From Brachionus manjavacas (lineage: Eukaryota > Rotifera > Eurotatoria > Ploima > Brachionidae), in NCBI GenBank assembly GCA_019054805.1, contig JAHQIY010000004.1:1-64000 (forward strand): a stretch of 64,000 nucleotides of DNA. The letters run 5' to 3'. Made by a program: the position numbers and the translations under genes. Shown here piece after piece: positions 1 to 10,300 of the stretch. Every line of letters begins with the position of its first letter. The stretch's first letter is position 1. The notes under the pieces were generated by a model. That model ran no database searches, had not been told where the DNA came from, and saw nothing but the letters and a program-made list of their open reading frames with translations.

Positions 1-790
1 TTATAATCAAATTGTCCTTCGTGCATTTAATTTTGAACTTGAAGTAAAGGTTTGATTTGAATTGCACTGATTATGCAAAACGTATCCTCAATCAATTCAT
101 CACGAATAAATATTTCCAAACAATCGTTTATTGATTTACAATTCGAATCCATTAGCAATTGTAAGCAAAGATTTGTAGAAGTGATTTGTTTTTGATGCAT
201 TGAATTTTTGCCACATTTCATTTTCTGCATTGTTTCGAATACAAAGCTTTGACTCATTAGATTATGAGTAAACTTCAAATTTTCAAAGACGCCTTCTAAA
301 CGATCGGTTGATCTAAGTCCTCGTTTTCCAATCTCAATCTCAATTACACATTCATCTATATAACCCATGAGTTATGTGAGAAATTCATGAGTATCGTGCT
401 GATTAAATTGTGTAAAAGTCTCACTTAATTTCGACTCGTACAATTGATCGAAAAAATTTTGATACAAATTTTTAAATTCTTTTTGTTTCAGTCTTTTTGT
501 TAAATTCAAACCTTCGTACACAAAATTAACATATGTATCAACCAAATTGTACTCGTGTGATCATAGGCAAATTGATGTTGGTATTTGTGTTCAATAACAT
601 TTTTTAATACCATGTCGAATGAATTAATACATTGAACTATTGAACCGACAAAACAAGTGTTAATTAAATTTGGAATTCCTTTGCCAACAAAGGAAGAATT
701 TCAAGTCGTAGTCAAAGTTTGTCAATAGTAAATTGTTTCTAAACAATTGATTGATCGAATTAATTTTGCTTCTTGTTAATTGTCTGCTGT
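1..790 (-). pseudogene. Degenerate ubiquitin-specific protease copy U1
   Basis: Decayed minus-strand copy of the USP-like gene that is intact at 3485-4520. The part up to about 368 still reads in frame; further upstream, small insertions and deletions break it. The region matching the start codon of the intact copy has lost its ATG (around 785). The window edge cuts off the last bases of exon 1. The many scattered indels, absent from the cleaner copies, look like unpolished sequence or old decay. It mirrors 5893-6682 about a centre near 3,340-3,360. No function is expected. Confidence 0.7.
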
Positions 791-937
791 TTCGTTAGTT
801 AAAATAATTTTTTCAATAGGATTTTTTTGATTTCTAAATATCTAAAATGAAAAAAAAATTTATTTAAAAATTAAAATATAAAAAATTAAAACAAAACTAA
901 AAGAAAAGAGACATATTCAAGGAGCTAAAGTTTAATA

Positions 938-1260
938 TTAGGCATATTCAACATTGCCTTTTGAATAATTGCCATATTTTACTTTGCTAAAATAAAAGTA
1001 AATCAAATAAATGGTAATAGTTACAAGAAATAAAATTCCAAAAAATATTAAAATTGTTGAAAAAAATTTCTTATCAGATCATAAATATTTCCAATTTTGT
1101 TTGCAAACCATTTGCACAATTTTTCCCATTGAATTGGTTTCGATCAAATTTCCATTTACGTCCAATTTTGAAAGCTCTTTTGGCGAGTCCATTACAATAA
1201 ATGGCGAATTAAAAAATAACGATTCATCTTCCAAAATATGTATGTTCTCAATAAAGTCCG
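938..1260 (-). pseudogene. Env-like C-terminal membrane anchor, copy T1
   Basis: Minus-strand copy of the transmembrane segment seen intact at 4665-4988. It has the same tail and the same hydrophobic stretch, but indels break the frame. It lies between U1 and the oppositely oriented X1, in the same order as at 4.5-5.4 kb, so it belongs to the left arm of the palindrome centred near 3.36 kb. Assignment to an env-like glycoprotein rests on the better copies. Confidence 0.55.
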
Positions 1261-1346
1261 TTCAGTTCAACAAGTACGCGTGATGATCGTATAAATTTTT
1301 TAAATCGCCTGCAATTTTTAATTTAAAATTTTCATTTTCATAAACA

Positions 1347-1709
1347 ATGGCCAAGTATTTATACCACTTTGTTCGAAAATCGATGGAAATTCGAATCAAA
1401 AATAAAAAAGTTAATTCAAAAGAATGCGCAAAGCATTTGCCAATTGAATATCATGTTCAAAATTCAAAAAACTTCAGACCAGGTTACATACGGCCAAATA
1501 ACATAATAACCCAATATTCAAAAAAAACTGTCGAATGTGATCAATCAATAATGTTAAGAATGTCAAATAAAAAGCAGTTCTAGTGGAAAGATTGTCACAG
1601 AATACTATTCGCATTTCAAATTTAACTCACCATTCTACTGATTTTTAAATTGAAAACAGGCGATTTAAAAAATTTATACGATCATCACGCGTACTTGTTG
1701 AACTACTGA
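1347..1709 (+). pseudogene. Env-like ectodomain fragment, copy X1
   Basis: Plus-strand copy of the segment seen on the minus strand at 4989-5352 and 21568-21933. It reads to a stop at 1583, then continues in another frame to the TGA at 1707-1709, with an extra AC-type insertion just before that stop compared with the other copies. The family is recognised only loosely: a cysteine followed closely by LPIEY, then CDQS, resembles the membrane-proximal half of invertebrate retroelement env-like glycoproteins. Call it a degenerate fragment of unknown function if that resemblance fails. Confidence 0.4.
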
Positions 1710-1989
1710 ACGGACTTTATTGAGAACATACATATTTTGGGAAGGTGAATCGTTATTTTTTAATTCGCCATTTATTGTAATGGACTCGCCAAAAGAGCTT
1801 TCAAAATTGGACGTAAGTAGAAATTTGATCGAAACCAATTCAATGGGAAAAATTGTGCAATGGTTTGCAAACAAAATTGGAAATATTTATGATCTGATAA
1901 TAAATTTTTTTTCAACAATTTTAATATTTTTTGGAATTTTATTTCTTGTAACTATTACCATTTATTTGATTTACTTTTATTTTATATAA
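1710..1989 (+). pseudogene. Env-like C-terminal membrane anchor, copy T2
   Basis: Follows X1 in the same frame after a TGA. It encodes a ~20-residue hydrophobic segment (ILIFFGILFLVTITIYLIYF) near its C-terminus. This copy ends early at TAA 1987-1989 because of an insertion just after the hydrophobic stretch. The intact copies extend ~15 polar residues further, as a short cytoplasmic tail would. U2 begins about 190 bp downstream in the same orientation, as in the other units. Confidence 0.5.
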
Positions 1990-2181
1990 AGTAAAATATG
2001 GCAATTATTCAAAAGGCAATGTTGAATATGCCTAATATTAAACCTTAGCCCTTGAATATGTCTTTTTTCTTTTAGTTTTGTTTTAATTTTTTATATTTTA
2101 ATTTTTAAATAAATTTTTTTTTCATTTTAGATATTTAGAAATCAAAAAAATCCTATTGAAAAATTATTTTAACCAACGAAA

Positions 2182-3234
2182 ATGAGCAGACAATTAACAA
2201 GAAACAAAATTAATTCGATCAATCAATTGTTTAGGAACAATTTACTAACTTGACAAACTTTGACTACGATCGAAATTCTTCCTTTATTGTAAGGAATTTA
2301 AATTTAATTAACACTTGTTTTTTGTCGGTTCAATAGTTCAATGCATTAATTCATTCGACATGGTATTAAAAAATGTTATTGAACACAAATACCAACATCA
2401 ATTTGCCTATGATCAAGACGAGTACAATTTGGTTGATACATATGTTAATTTTGTGTACGAAAGGTTTGAATTTAACAAAAAGACTGAAACAAAAAGAATT
2501 TAAAAATTTGTTATCAAAATTTTTTCGATCAATTAACGAGTCGAAATTAGGAATGAGACTTTTGCAATTTAATCAGCACGATGCTCATGAATTTCTCATA
2601 CAATTCATGGGTTACATAGATGAGTGTGTAATTGAGATTGAGATTGGAAAACGAGGAGATAGATATCAACCGATCGTTTAGAAGATGTCTTTGAAAATTT
2701 CAAGTTTACTCATAATCTAATGAGTCAAAACTTTTATATTCGAAACAATGCAGAAAATGAAATGTGGCAAAAATTCAATGCATCAAAAACAAATCCACTT
2801 CTACAAATCTTTGCTTACAATTGCCAATGGATTCGAATTGTAAATCAATAAACGATTGTTTGGAAATATTTGACAATGACAAGTGATTGAGGATACGTTT
2901 TGCAATCAGTGCGATTACCAAATCAAAAATTTAGCTAGCTCAAGTTCAAAATTAAACTACAATGAAAGTTTTGTTATTATAATGCTCAAAAGATTTAGAA
3001 TAATTTAATTTTATACAAATTTTTTTTTCCAAATTTTTATCAAATTTCTATTTAAAAAAAAGATAGATAGTTTTGGGACTGTTAGAAAATTGTCTGCAAA
3101 TTCTATTGATTTTCAAGAAGAATTAAACTTGAAACAAATATAAAGTTTCAAATTTAAATGACAGAATTTATGAGCTAACATCAATTTGTTTTCATCTTGG
3201 AGACGCATCAAACTCGGGACATTATACTTGTAAG
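2182..3234 (+). pseudogene. Degenerate ubiquitin-specific protease copy U2
   Basis: Plus-strand copy of the two-exon USP-like gene. Exon 1 covers about 2182-3001 and exon 2 about 3065-3234. Many single-base insertions break the frame; two out-of-register pieces are open at 2315-2503 and 2373-2681. The QHDAHEF box and the start of the cysteine box can still be read in pieces. It is the mirror of U3 across the P1 hairpin at 3312-3405. Its error density is far above that of U3-U6, which are almost identical to each other, so this copy is either older or poorly sequenced. Confidence 0.7.
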
Positions 3235-3311
3235 TAAGCTTTTAACAATATCAGTAAAAGAAAATATTCCAATTAAAACAATTTAAAAAAAAAATAACTC
3301 CTGTTTAATTA

Positions 3312-3405
3312 GATCAAGCCTAAAATAAACCATAGTTTGTCAAAGCTCAAGACGTCTGGCGACGTCTCTCGCTTAGCCAAACTATGGTTTATTTTAGGCT
3401 TGATC
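3312..3405. repeat. P1 hairpin with perfect 28-bp arms
   Basis: A 28-bp left arm (starting gatcaagcctaaaataaacc) and a perfectly complementary right arm enclose a 38-bp spacer carrying the nested motif agacgt/acgtct. It sits at the centre of the 1-6.7 kb palindrome, between U2 (+) and U3 (-). The spacer is inverted relative to the U+ side compared with P2 and P4, as if the junction formed by flipping at these arms. Related copies lie at 7004-7096, 19892-19984 and 23054-23146, always next to the last recognisable USP exon. Confidence 0.85.
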
Positions 3406-3484
3406 TAATTAAACAGGAATTATTTTTTTTTAAATTGTTTTAATTGGAATATTTTCTTTTACTGATATTGTTAAAAGCTTACTT

Positions 3485-4520
3485 ACAAGTATAATGTCCC
3501 GAGTTTGATGCGTCTCCAAGATGAAAACAAATTGATGTTAGCTCATAAATTCTGTCATTTAAATTTGAAACTTTATATTTGCTCAAGTTTAATTCTTCTT
3601 GAAAATCAATAGAATTTGACAATTTTCTAACAGTCCCAAAATTATCTATCTTTTTTTTTTAAATAGAAATTTGATAAAAATTTGGAAAAAAAATTTGTAT
3701 AAAATTAAATTACTCTAAATCTTTTGAGCATTATAATCAAATTGTCCTTCATTGCATTTAATTTTGAACTTGAAGTAAAGGTTTGATTTGAATTGCACTG
3801 ATTGCAAAACGTATCCTCAATCAATTCATCACGAATAAATATTTCCAAACAATCGTTTATTGATTTACAATTCGAATCCATTGGCAATTGTAAGCAAAGA
3901 TTTGTAGAAGTGATTTGTTTTTGATGCATTGAATTTTTGCCACATTTCATTTTCTGCATTGTTTCGAATATAAAGCTTTGACTCATTAGATTATGAGTAA
4001 ACTTGAAATTTTCAAAGACATCTTCTAAACGATCGGTTGATCTAAGTCCTCGTTTTCCAATCTCAATCTCAATTACACATTCATCTATGTAACCCATGAA
4101 TTGTATGAGAAATTCATGAGCATCGTGCTGATTAAATTGTGTAAAAGTCTCACTTAATTTCGACTCGTACAATTGATCGAAAAAATTTTGATACAAATTT
4201 TTAAATTCTTTTTGTTTCAGTCTTTTTGTTAAATTCAAACCTTCGTACACAAAATTAACATATGTATCAACCAAATTGTACTCGTCTTGATCATAGGCAA
4301 ATTGATGTTGGTATTTGTGTTCAATAACATTTTTTAATACCATGTCGAATGAATTAATGCATTGAACTATTGAACCGACAAAACAAGTGTTAATTAAATT
4401 TGGAATTCCTTTGCCAACAAAGGAAGAATTTCGATCGTAGTCAAAGTTTGTCAATAGTAAATTGTTTCTAAACAATTGATTGATCGAATTAATTTTGCTT
4501 CTTGTTAATTGTCTGCTCAT
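3485..4520 (-). CDS. Ubiquitin-specific protease-like, C-truncated (U3)
   Basis: Cysteine protease of the USP/UCH (peptidase C19) family, which removes ubiquitin from proteins. Exon 1 (3714-4520, 269 codons) carries the Cys box GIPNLINTCFVGSIVQC with the nucleophile near residue 46, the QHDAHEF box near residue 130, two Cys pairs of the zinc-binding fingers, and the block ending IIMLKRFR. An in-phase intron (3650-3713, GT-AG) joins exon 2 (3485-3649, 55 codons), which ends LGDASNSGHYTC, the catalytic His box. A strong GTAAGT donor follows, but no third exon is visible before the P hairpin. The final part, with the catalytic Asp/Asn, is therefore missing and activity is doubtful. The start ATG is shared by all intact copies. 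The family assignment is firm; its role here is unknown. Confidence 0.85.
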
Positions 4521-4664
4521 TTTCGTTGGTTAAAATAATTTTTCAATAGGATTTTTTGATTTCTAAATATCTAAAATGAAAAAAAAATTTATTTAAAAAT
4601 TAAAATATAAAAAATTAAAACAAAACTAAAAGAAAAAGACATATTCAAGGGCTAAGGTTTAATA

Positions 4665-4988
4665 TTAGGCATATTCAACATTGCCTTTTGAATAATTGCC
4701 ATATTTTACTTTGCTAAAATAAAAGTAAATCAAATAAATGGTAATAGTTACAAGAAATAAAATTCCAAAAAATATTAAAATTGTTGAAAAAAAATTTCTT
4801 ATCAGATCATAAATATTTCCAATTTTGTTTGCAAACCATTGCACAATTTTTCCCATTGAATTGGTTTCGATCAAATTTCCATTTACGTCCAATTTTGAAA
4901 GCTCTTTTGGCGAGTCCATTACAATAAATGGCGAATTAAAAAATAACGATTCATCTTCCAAAATATGTATGTTCTCAATAAAGTCCGT
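4665..4988 (-). CDS. Env-like C-terminal anchor, intact copy T3
   Basis: Open frame of about 107 codons with no ATG at its head; it follows in frame from X3 after the TGA at 4989-4991. The first half is polar, with FFNSPFIVMDSPKEL, then a WFANKIGNIYDLI amphipathic stretch, a ~21-residue hydrophobic segment (FFSTILIFFGILFLVTITIY) and a short polar tail ending EYA. This is the layout of a type I membrane protein stem, anchor and cytoplasmic tail. Together with X3 it resembles the C-terminal half of an env-like glycoprotein from an invertebrate retroelement. I did not match it to a named family. U3 lies ~145 bp downstream on the same strand. Confidence 0.5.
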   Translation of the reverse strand, partial: TDFIENIHILEDESLFFNSPFIVMDSPKELSKLDVNGNLIETNSMGKIVQWFANKIGNIYDLIRNFFSTILIFFGILFLVTITIYLIYFYFSKVKYGNYSKGNVEYA

Positions 4989-5352
4989 TCAGTTCAACAA
5001 GTACGCGTGATGATCGTATAAATTTTTTAAATCGCCTGTTTTCAATTTAAAATCAGTAGAATGGTGAGTTAAATTTGAAATGCGAATAGTATTCTGTGAC
5101 AATCTTTCCACTAGAACTGCTTTTTTATTTGACATTCTTAACATTATTGATTGATCACATTCGACAGTTTTTTTTGAATATTGGGTTATTATGTTATTTG
5201 GCCGTATGTAACCTGGTCTGAAGTTTTTTGAATTTTGAATACGATATTCAATTGGCAAATGTTTGGTGCATTCTTTTGAATTAACTTTATTTTTGATTCG
5301 AATTTTGTCGATTTTCGAACAAAGTGGTATAAATACTTGGCCATTGTTTATG
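4989..5352 (-). pseudogene. Env-like ectodomain fragment, copy X3
   Basis: Open from about 5344 to the TGA at 4989-4991, in one frame apart from alternative readings at the 5' edge. It shows a cysteine four residues before LPIEY, then CDQSIML and a polar region ending AYLLN. Reading continues in the same frame beyond the TGA into T3, so X and T look like one gene interrupted by one stop. The N-terminal part, where a signal peptide would lie, is absent because a foldback junction replaces it at 5353-5362. The segment forms the 308-bp loop between the inverted T3/U3 and T4/U4 arms. Confidence 0.4.
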
Positions 5353-5404
5353 AAAATGAAAATTTTAAATTGAAAACAGGCGATTTAAAAAATTTATACG
5401 ATCA

Positions 5405-5747
5405 TCACGCGTACTTGTTGAACTGAACGGACTTTATTGAGAACATACATATTTTGGAAGATGAATCGTTATTTTTTAATTCGCCATTTATTGTAATGGA
5501 CTCGCCAAAAGAGCTTTCAAAATTGGACGTAAATGGAAATTTGATCGAAACCAATTCAATGGGAAAAATTGTGCAATGGTTTGCAAACAAAATTGGAAAT
5601 ATTTATGATCTGATAAGAAATTTTTTTCAACAATTTTAATATTTTTTGGAATTTTATTTCTTGTAACTATTACCATTTATTTGATTTACTTTTATTTTAG
5701 CAAAGTAAAATATGGCAATTATTCAAAAGGCAATGTTGAATATGCCT
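5405..5747 (+). pseudogene. Env-like C-terminal anchor, frameshifted copy T4
   Basis: Plus-strand copy of T3. It reads correctly to about 5620, where a T-run is one base shorter than in T3 and T5. The frame then shifts into a stop at 5637-5639, before the hydrophobic segment. The remaining nucleotides to 5747 still match the anchor and tail. A homopolymer indel is the only clear lesion, so a sequencing error is possible. U4 starts 146 bp downstream. Confidence 0.5.
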
Positions 5748-5892
5748 AATATTAAACCTTAGCCCTTGAATATGTCTTTTTTCTTTTAGTTTTGTTTTAA
5801 TTTTTTATATTTTAATTTTTAAGTAAATTTTTTCATTTTAGATATTTAGAAATCAAAAAAATCCTATTGAAAAATTATTTTAACCAACGAAA

Positions 5893-6926
5893 ATGAGCAG
5901 ACAATTAACAAGAAGCAAAATTAATTCGATCAATCAATTGTTTAGAAACAATTTACTATTGACAAACTTTGACTACGATCGAAATTCTTCCTTTGTTGGC
6001 AAAGGAATTCCAAATTTAATTAACACTTGTTTTGTCGGTTCAATAGTTCAATGCATTAATTCATTCGACATGGTATTAAAAAATGTTATTGAACACAAAT
6101 ACCAACATCAATTTGCCTATGATCAAGACGAGTACAATTTGGTTGATACATATGTTAATTTTGTGTACGAAGGTTTGAATTTAACAAAAAGACTGAAACA
6201 AAAAGAATTTAAAAATTTGTATCAAAATTTTTTCGATCAATTGTACGAGTCGAAATTAAGTGAGACTTTTACACAATTTAATCAGCACGATGCTCATGAA
6301 TTTCTCATACAATTCATGGGTTACATAGATGAATGTGTAATTGAGATTGAGATTGGAAAACGAGGACTTAGATCAACCGATCGTTTAGAAGATGTCTTTG
6401 AAAATTTCAAGTTTACTCATAATCTAATGAGTCAAAGCTTTATATTCGAAACAATGCAGAAAATGAAATGTGGCAAAAATTCAATGCATCAAAAACAAAT
6501 CACTTCTACAAATCTTTGCTTACAATTGCCAATGGATTCGAATTGTAAATCAATAAACGATTGTTTGGAAATATTTATTCGTGATGAATTGATTGAGGAT
6601 ACGTTTTGCAATCAGTGCAATTCAAATCAAACCTTTACTTCAAGTTCAAAATTAAATGCAATGAAGGACAATTTGATTATAATGCTCAAAAGATTTAGAG
6701 TAATTTAATTTTATACAAATTTTTTTTCCAAATTTTTATCAAATTTCTATTTAAAAAAAAGATAGATAATTTTGGGACTGTTAGAAAATTGTCAAATTCT
6801 ATTGATTTTCAAGAAGAATTAAACTTGAGCAAATATAAAGTTTCAAATTTAAATGACAGAATTTATGAGCTAACATCAATTTGTTTTCATCTTGGAGACG
6901 CATCAAACTCGGGACATTATACTTGT
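5893..6926 (+). CDS. Ubiquitin-specific protease-like, C-truncated (U4)
   Basis: Identical in translation to U3: exon 1 5893-6699, intron 6700-6761, exon 2 6762-6926. Cys box (INTCFVGSIVQC), QHDAHEF box, two zinc-finger Cys pairs (KMKCGK region and FCNQC) and the His box (NSGHYTC) are all present. Exon 2 again ends at a GTAAGT donor with nothing USP-like after it. The next feature is P2, then the RepHel gene H1 on the same strand. Codon use resembles that of the RepHel gene. It may be a captured host-gene piece or a genuine cargo gene whose last exon was lost. Confidence 0.85.
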
Positions 6927-7003
6927 AAGTAAGCTTTTAACAATATCAGTAAAAGAAAATATTCCAATTAAAACAATTTAAAAAAATAACTCCTGTTTAA
7001 TTA

Positions 7004-7144
7004 GATCAAGCCTAAAATAAACCATAGTTTGGCTAAGCGAGAGACGTCGCCAGACGTCTTGAGCTTTGACAAATTAGGGTTTATTTTAGGCTTGATTTTA
7101 TTTTAACAAAATTGAAGTCTTAATGGGGTCTGGGGCGAAGCCCC
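7004..7144. repeat. P2 hairpin plus GC-rich stem-loop upstream of RepHel
   Basis: The P hairpin (7004-7096) has an imperfect H-side arm compared with P1. It is followed at 7132-7144 by a compact GC-rich stem-loop, ggggcgaagcccc, and then by ggtttaggg (7145-7153). The same arrangement recurs at 19844-19984 (inverted) and 23054-23203. The GC stem-loop and the ggtttaggg, which is the complement of a motif at the Helentron 3' end (30418-30426), suggest that this is or contains the Helentron 5' terminus. That is inference from structure. Confidence 0.6.
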
Positions 7145-7313
7145 GGTTTAGGGATTTCGGCTTAATAGAAGTATAGGGTTAGCTTATTAATTTTAATTCA
7201 TATATTTTATAATTAGTCAAATTAAATAAAATTCTTTTAATTGGATCTTTTATTTTGACCTATTTTTAATTTAAATATTTTAAAAACTTAATTAATTATT
7301 ATTTTTCAAAGCA

Positions 7314-10300
7314 TTGGTTCGTTCAAAATCTAATAATTGGCATTATTTTGACGACGAAAATATTAAAGTTTTTCCGAGCCTAAATCAATTTAAACAAACA
7401 ATTGATATGAGTACAAATCAATGTTACCTTTTATTTTACAAATTGAATAGAAGATCCCAAAATCAAATTCGACGTGTCAATGTTGTAAGGCCGGTTATTC
7501 CGGATAATTCAGCTAGTGCGCAAGCAAATAGAAAACAAAGACATGATTCTCATATGAGTTTTCAATCATTAGAGGATGAAAAAATGTCATTTTCTATCCA
7601 AAAAACAAGTGTTGAAATGAAAATCATAGAATCTGATAGGGAGTTTGGATTGCAAGAAATTAGTCAAACTCCAGAAAATATATCACAGCATGATAAACGA
7701 AAAGAATACAAGAGAGAATGGATGAGAAAGAAAAGAGAAGATGAAAATTATAGAAATGTCGAAAAATCAATACAAAAAATAAGTAAACAAGTTAAACGTG
7801 AAGATTTGTACGAAAAACAATACGAACAATTAAAAAACACTTTTCTTAAAAAAAATAAAAGAATTAACGATGTCGAATATAGGATCAATGAACAAATCAG
7901 AAATAGTCAAGAGCATAGATTACGAAGACAAGATCAAGCATATAGAAATTTTGAGAAATCAAGAAACACTCAAGAACATCAAATGAGAAGAACAGATCCA
8001 CAATACAGAGAAGAAGAACAGCTAAGAAACACTGAAGAACATCAACTAAGAAGACTCGATCCACAATACAGAGAAGAAGAACAGCTAAGAAACACTGAAG
8101 AACATCAACTAAGAAGACTCGATCCACAATACAGAGAAGAAGAACAGCTAAGAAACACTGAAGAACATCAACTAAGAAGACTCGATCCACAATACAGAGA
8201 AGAAGAACAGCTAAGAAACACTGAAGAACATCAATTAAGAAGAAGTAATTCCATATATCGAAACGATGAACAAATAACAAACACAATCGAGCATGCATTA
8301 AGAAGAAAAAATATTGAATACAGAATGCAAGAACAATTGTCAAATACCGAACAACACAGAAATAGAAGATCAAATGAAACTTTTAGGATTGAAGAACAAG
8401 CTAGAAATTCAATTAGTAAACGAAATCAAAGATCAAATATTAAATTTTTGATAGATGTTTATGAAGAAGGAATTCAAAATGGTCCGTCGTTTGCTTGTGT
8501 TTGTTGTGGTGGTCTTTTTTAAGAGAACAGTAAATAAGTTCACACTTAGTAGAAATAACAGTTTGTTCAATCAAATATTTAATGTAGATATAAAATCGGA
8601 ATGTGGTTTTAATTGGATTTGTGTTACTTGTTCTAAATATGTGAGAGAAAACAAAATACCAAATCTCGCATTGTCAAATGGATTACAATTCCCAGTTGTT
8701 CCAGACGAATTAAAACATTTAAATGAAGTTGAAGAACGCTTGTGTTCGCCAAGACTTCCATTTATGCGTATCAAAGAATTGGTTAATTGGGATCATCAAC
8801 AAAAAATATCTGGTAATGTAGTAAATGTACCAATTGATACAGAAAAAACATTGGAAATTCTTCCGCGTTCATTTGAACAATCCGAAACAATTCAGTTGGT
8901 ATTAAAAAGGAGAATGGACTATACAAAACCTTATATGTTCGATTCAATACGACCATATTTAATTTTAAAAGCAATTAGATATTTGCTTAATAGGCCCCTT
9001 TTCAAAGAGAATAACATAAAATTATCAACGGAATGGTTCGAGAAACATAAAGATTTTGACAATGTGGATTTGACTGAAGATTTCATTGTAAATAATGAAG
9101 ATAGATTATTGGCTTCGGGTAATTTAAAAAGACTTTATCCAAATTTACAAGGGTTAGAAAAAAGAAATGAAGACGCTGATTATGTTGAACAATTTCAAAA
9201 TGCACAACCTACTCTTTTGTTTGACAACAACGATTTGGTAAAGACAATAGCGCCAGGCGAAGGTATTCAGCCAAGATCAATTCTTTCAGATAAAGATGCT
9301 GAAGAGTTGACATTTATTAAAATATATGGTGGTGAAAAGTTTCAACCAAAATTACAAATCAAATACGGAATGAGATGCAAGTCGGAATTTCGTCGATTTG
9401 ACAGACGTTGTGCCAATGACATAAATAAATTGTTTTATTCGTACAAGAAATTGGTGAGCAAAAAACTAAATGCAGCCATAGACACATGCTTGAGAAAAAC
9501 CCAAGAAATTGAATCGCTGACCGCACGTGATGCTCTAAATAAACAAAAAATAAATGATTTAATAGTTCGAAATGAAGCACAAATGTTTTTGCGTACAATA
9601 AGATCAAGTCCACAGTATTGGGAGTGGAAAAAAATGGAAATAAATGCAATGATTCGTCAATTGGGCTGTCCGTCGTTTTTTATTACATTGAGTCCGGCAG
9701 AAATAGATTGGAATGAATTGATTCAAGTATTGTCGAAAACGCTCGACAATAAATATCTTTCAGATGATGAATTGACTAACATAACAAGAGACAAGCGTAT
9801 TGAAATGGTAAGTCGTGATCCAATCACTGTGGCAAGATATTTTGAAAATAGAATGGGCGAATTGCTCAAATACATTTTCAATTTGAATGGACCCTTTAAA
9901 GAAAATCCTGTGTTTGATTACTTTTGGCGTGTGGAATTTCAAAATCGTGGAAGTCCTCACATTCATATGATAACATGGAATATAGATGCTCTAAAATATG
10001 ATGAAGATTTGCAAGACAAAAGTGAATTGGTCAAAAATTGTGCCGAATTTATTGATAAATACATAACGTCAAAGCGTCCAGCAAACAATATGATTGAGGA
10101 AGACGATTATGAGAATCGTAGTTGTATTTTGCAAAGAGGTACCTTTGAAGTATCAAGTTCATGTGCACAAAAGTAACTGTAAAATTACCGATGATCATGG
10201 TAACATTTTGTGCAAGTATGGATTTCCATGGCCCATTCTGGACAAAACAACAATATTAGAGCCTTTGAAAAAAGATGATAACGATTTTCACAAGGCTTAC

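Noticed and set aside
7897-8373. Long hydrophobic minus-strand ORF with a CFLAVLLLCIVDRV repeat
   Set aside because: Exact antisense of the 21-residue repeat array of RepHel; it recurs wherever that array does (18615-19091, 23948-24349).
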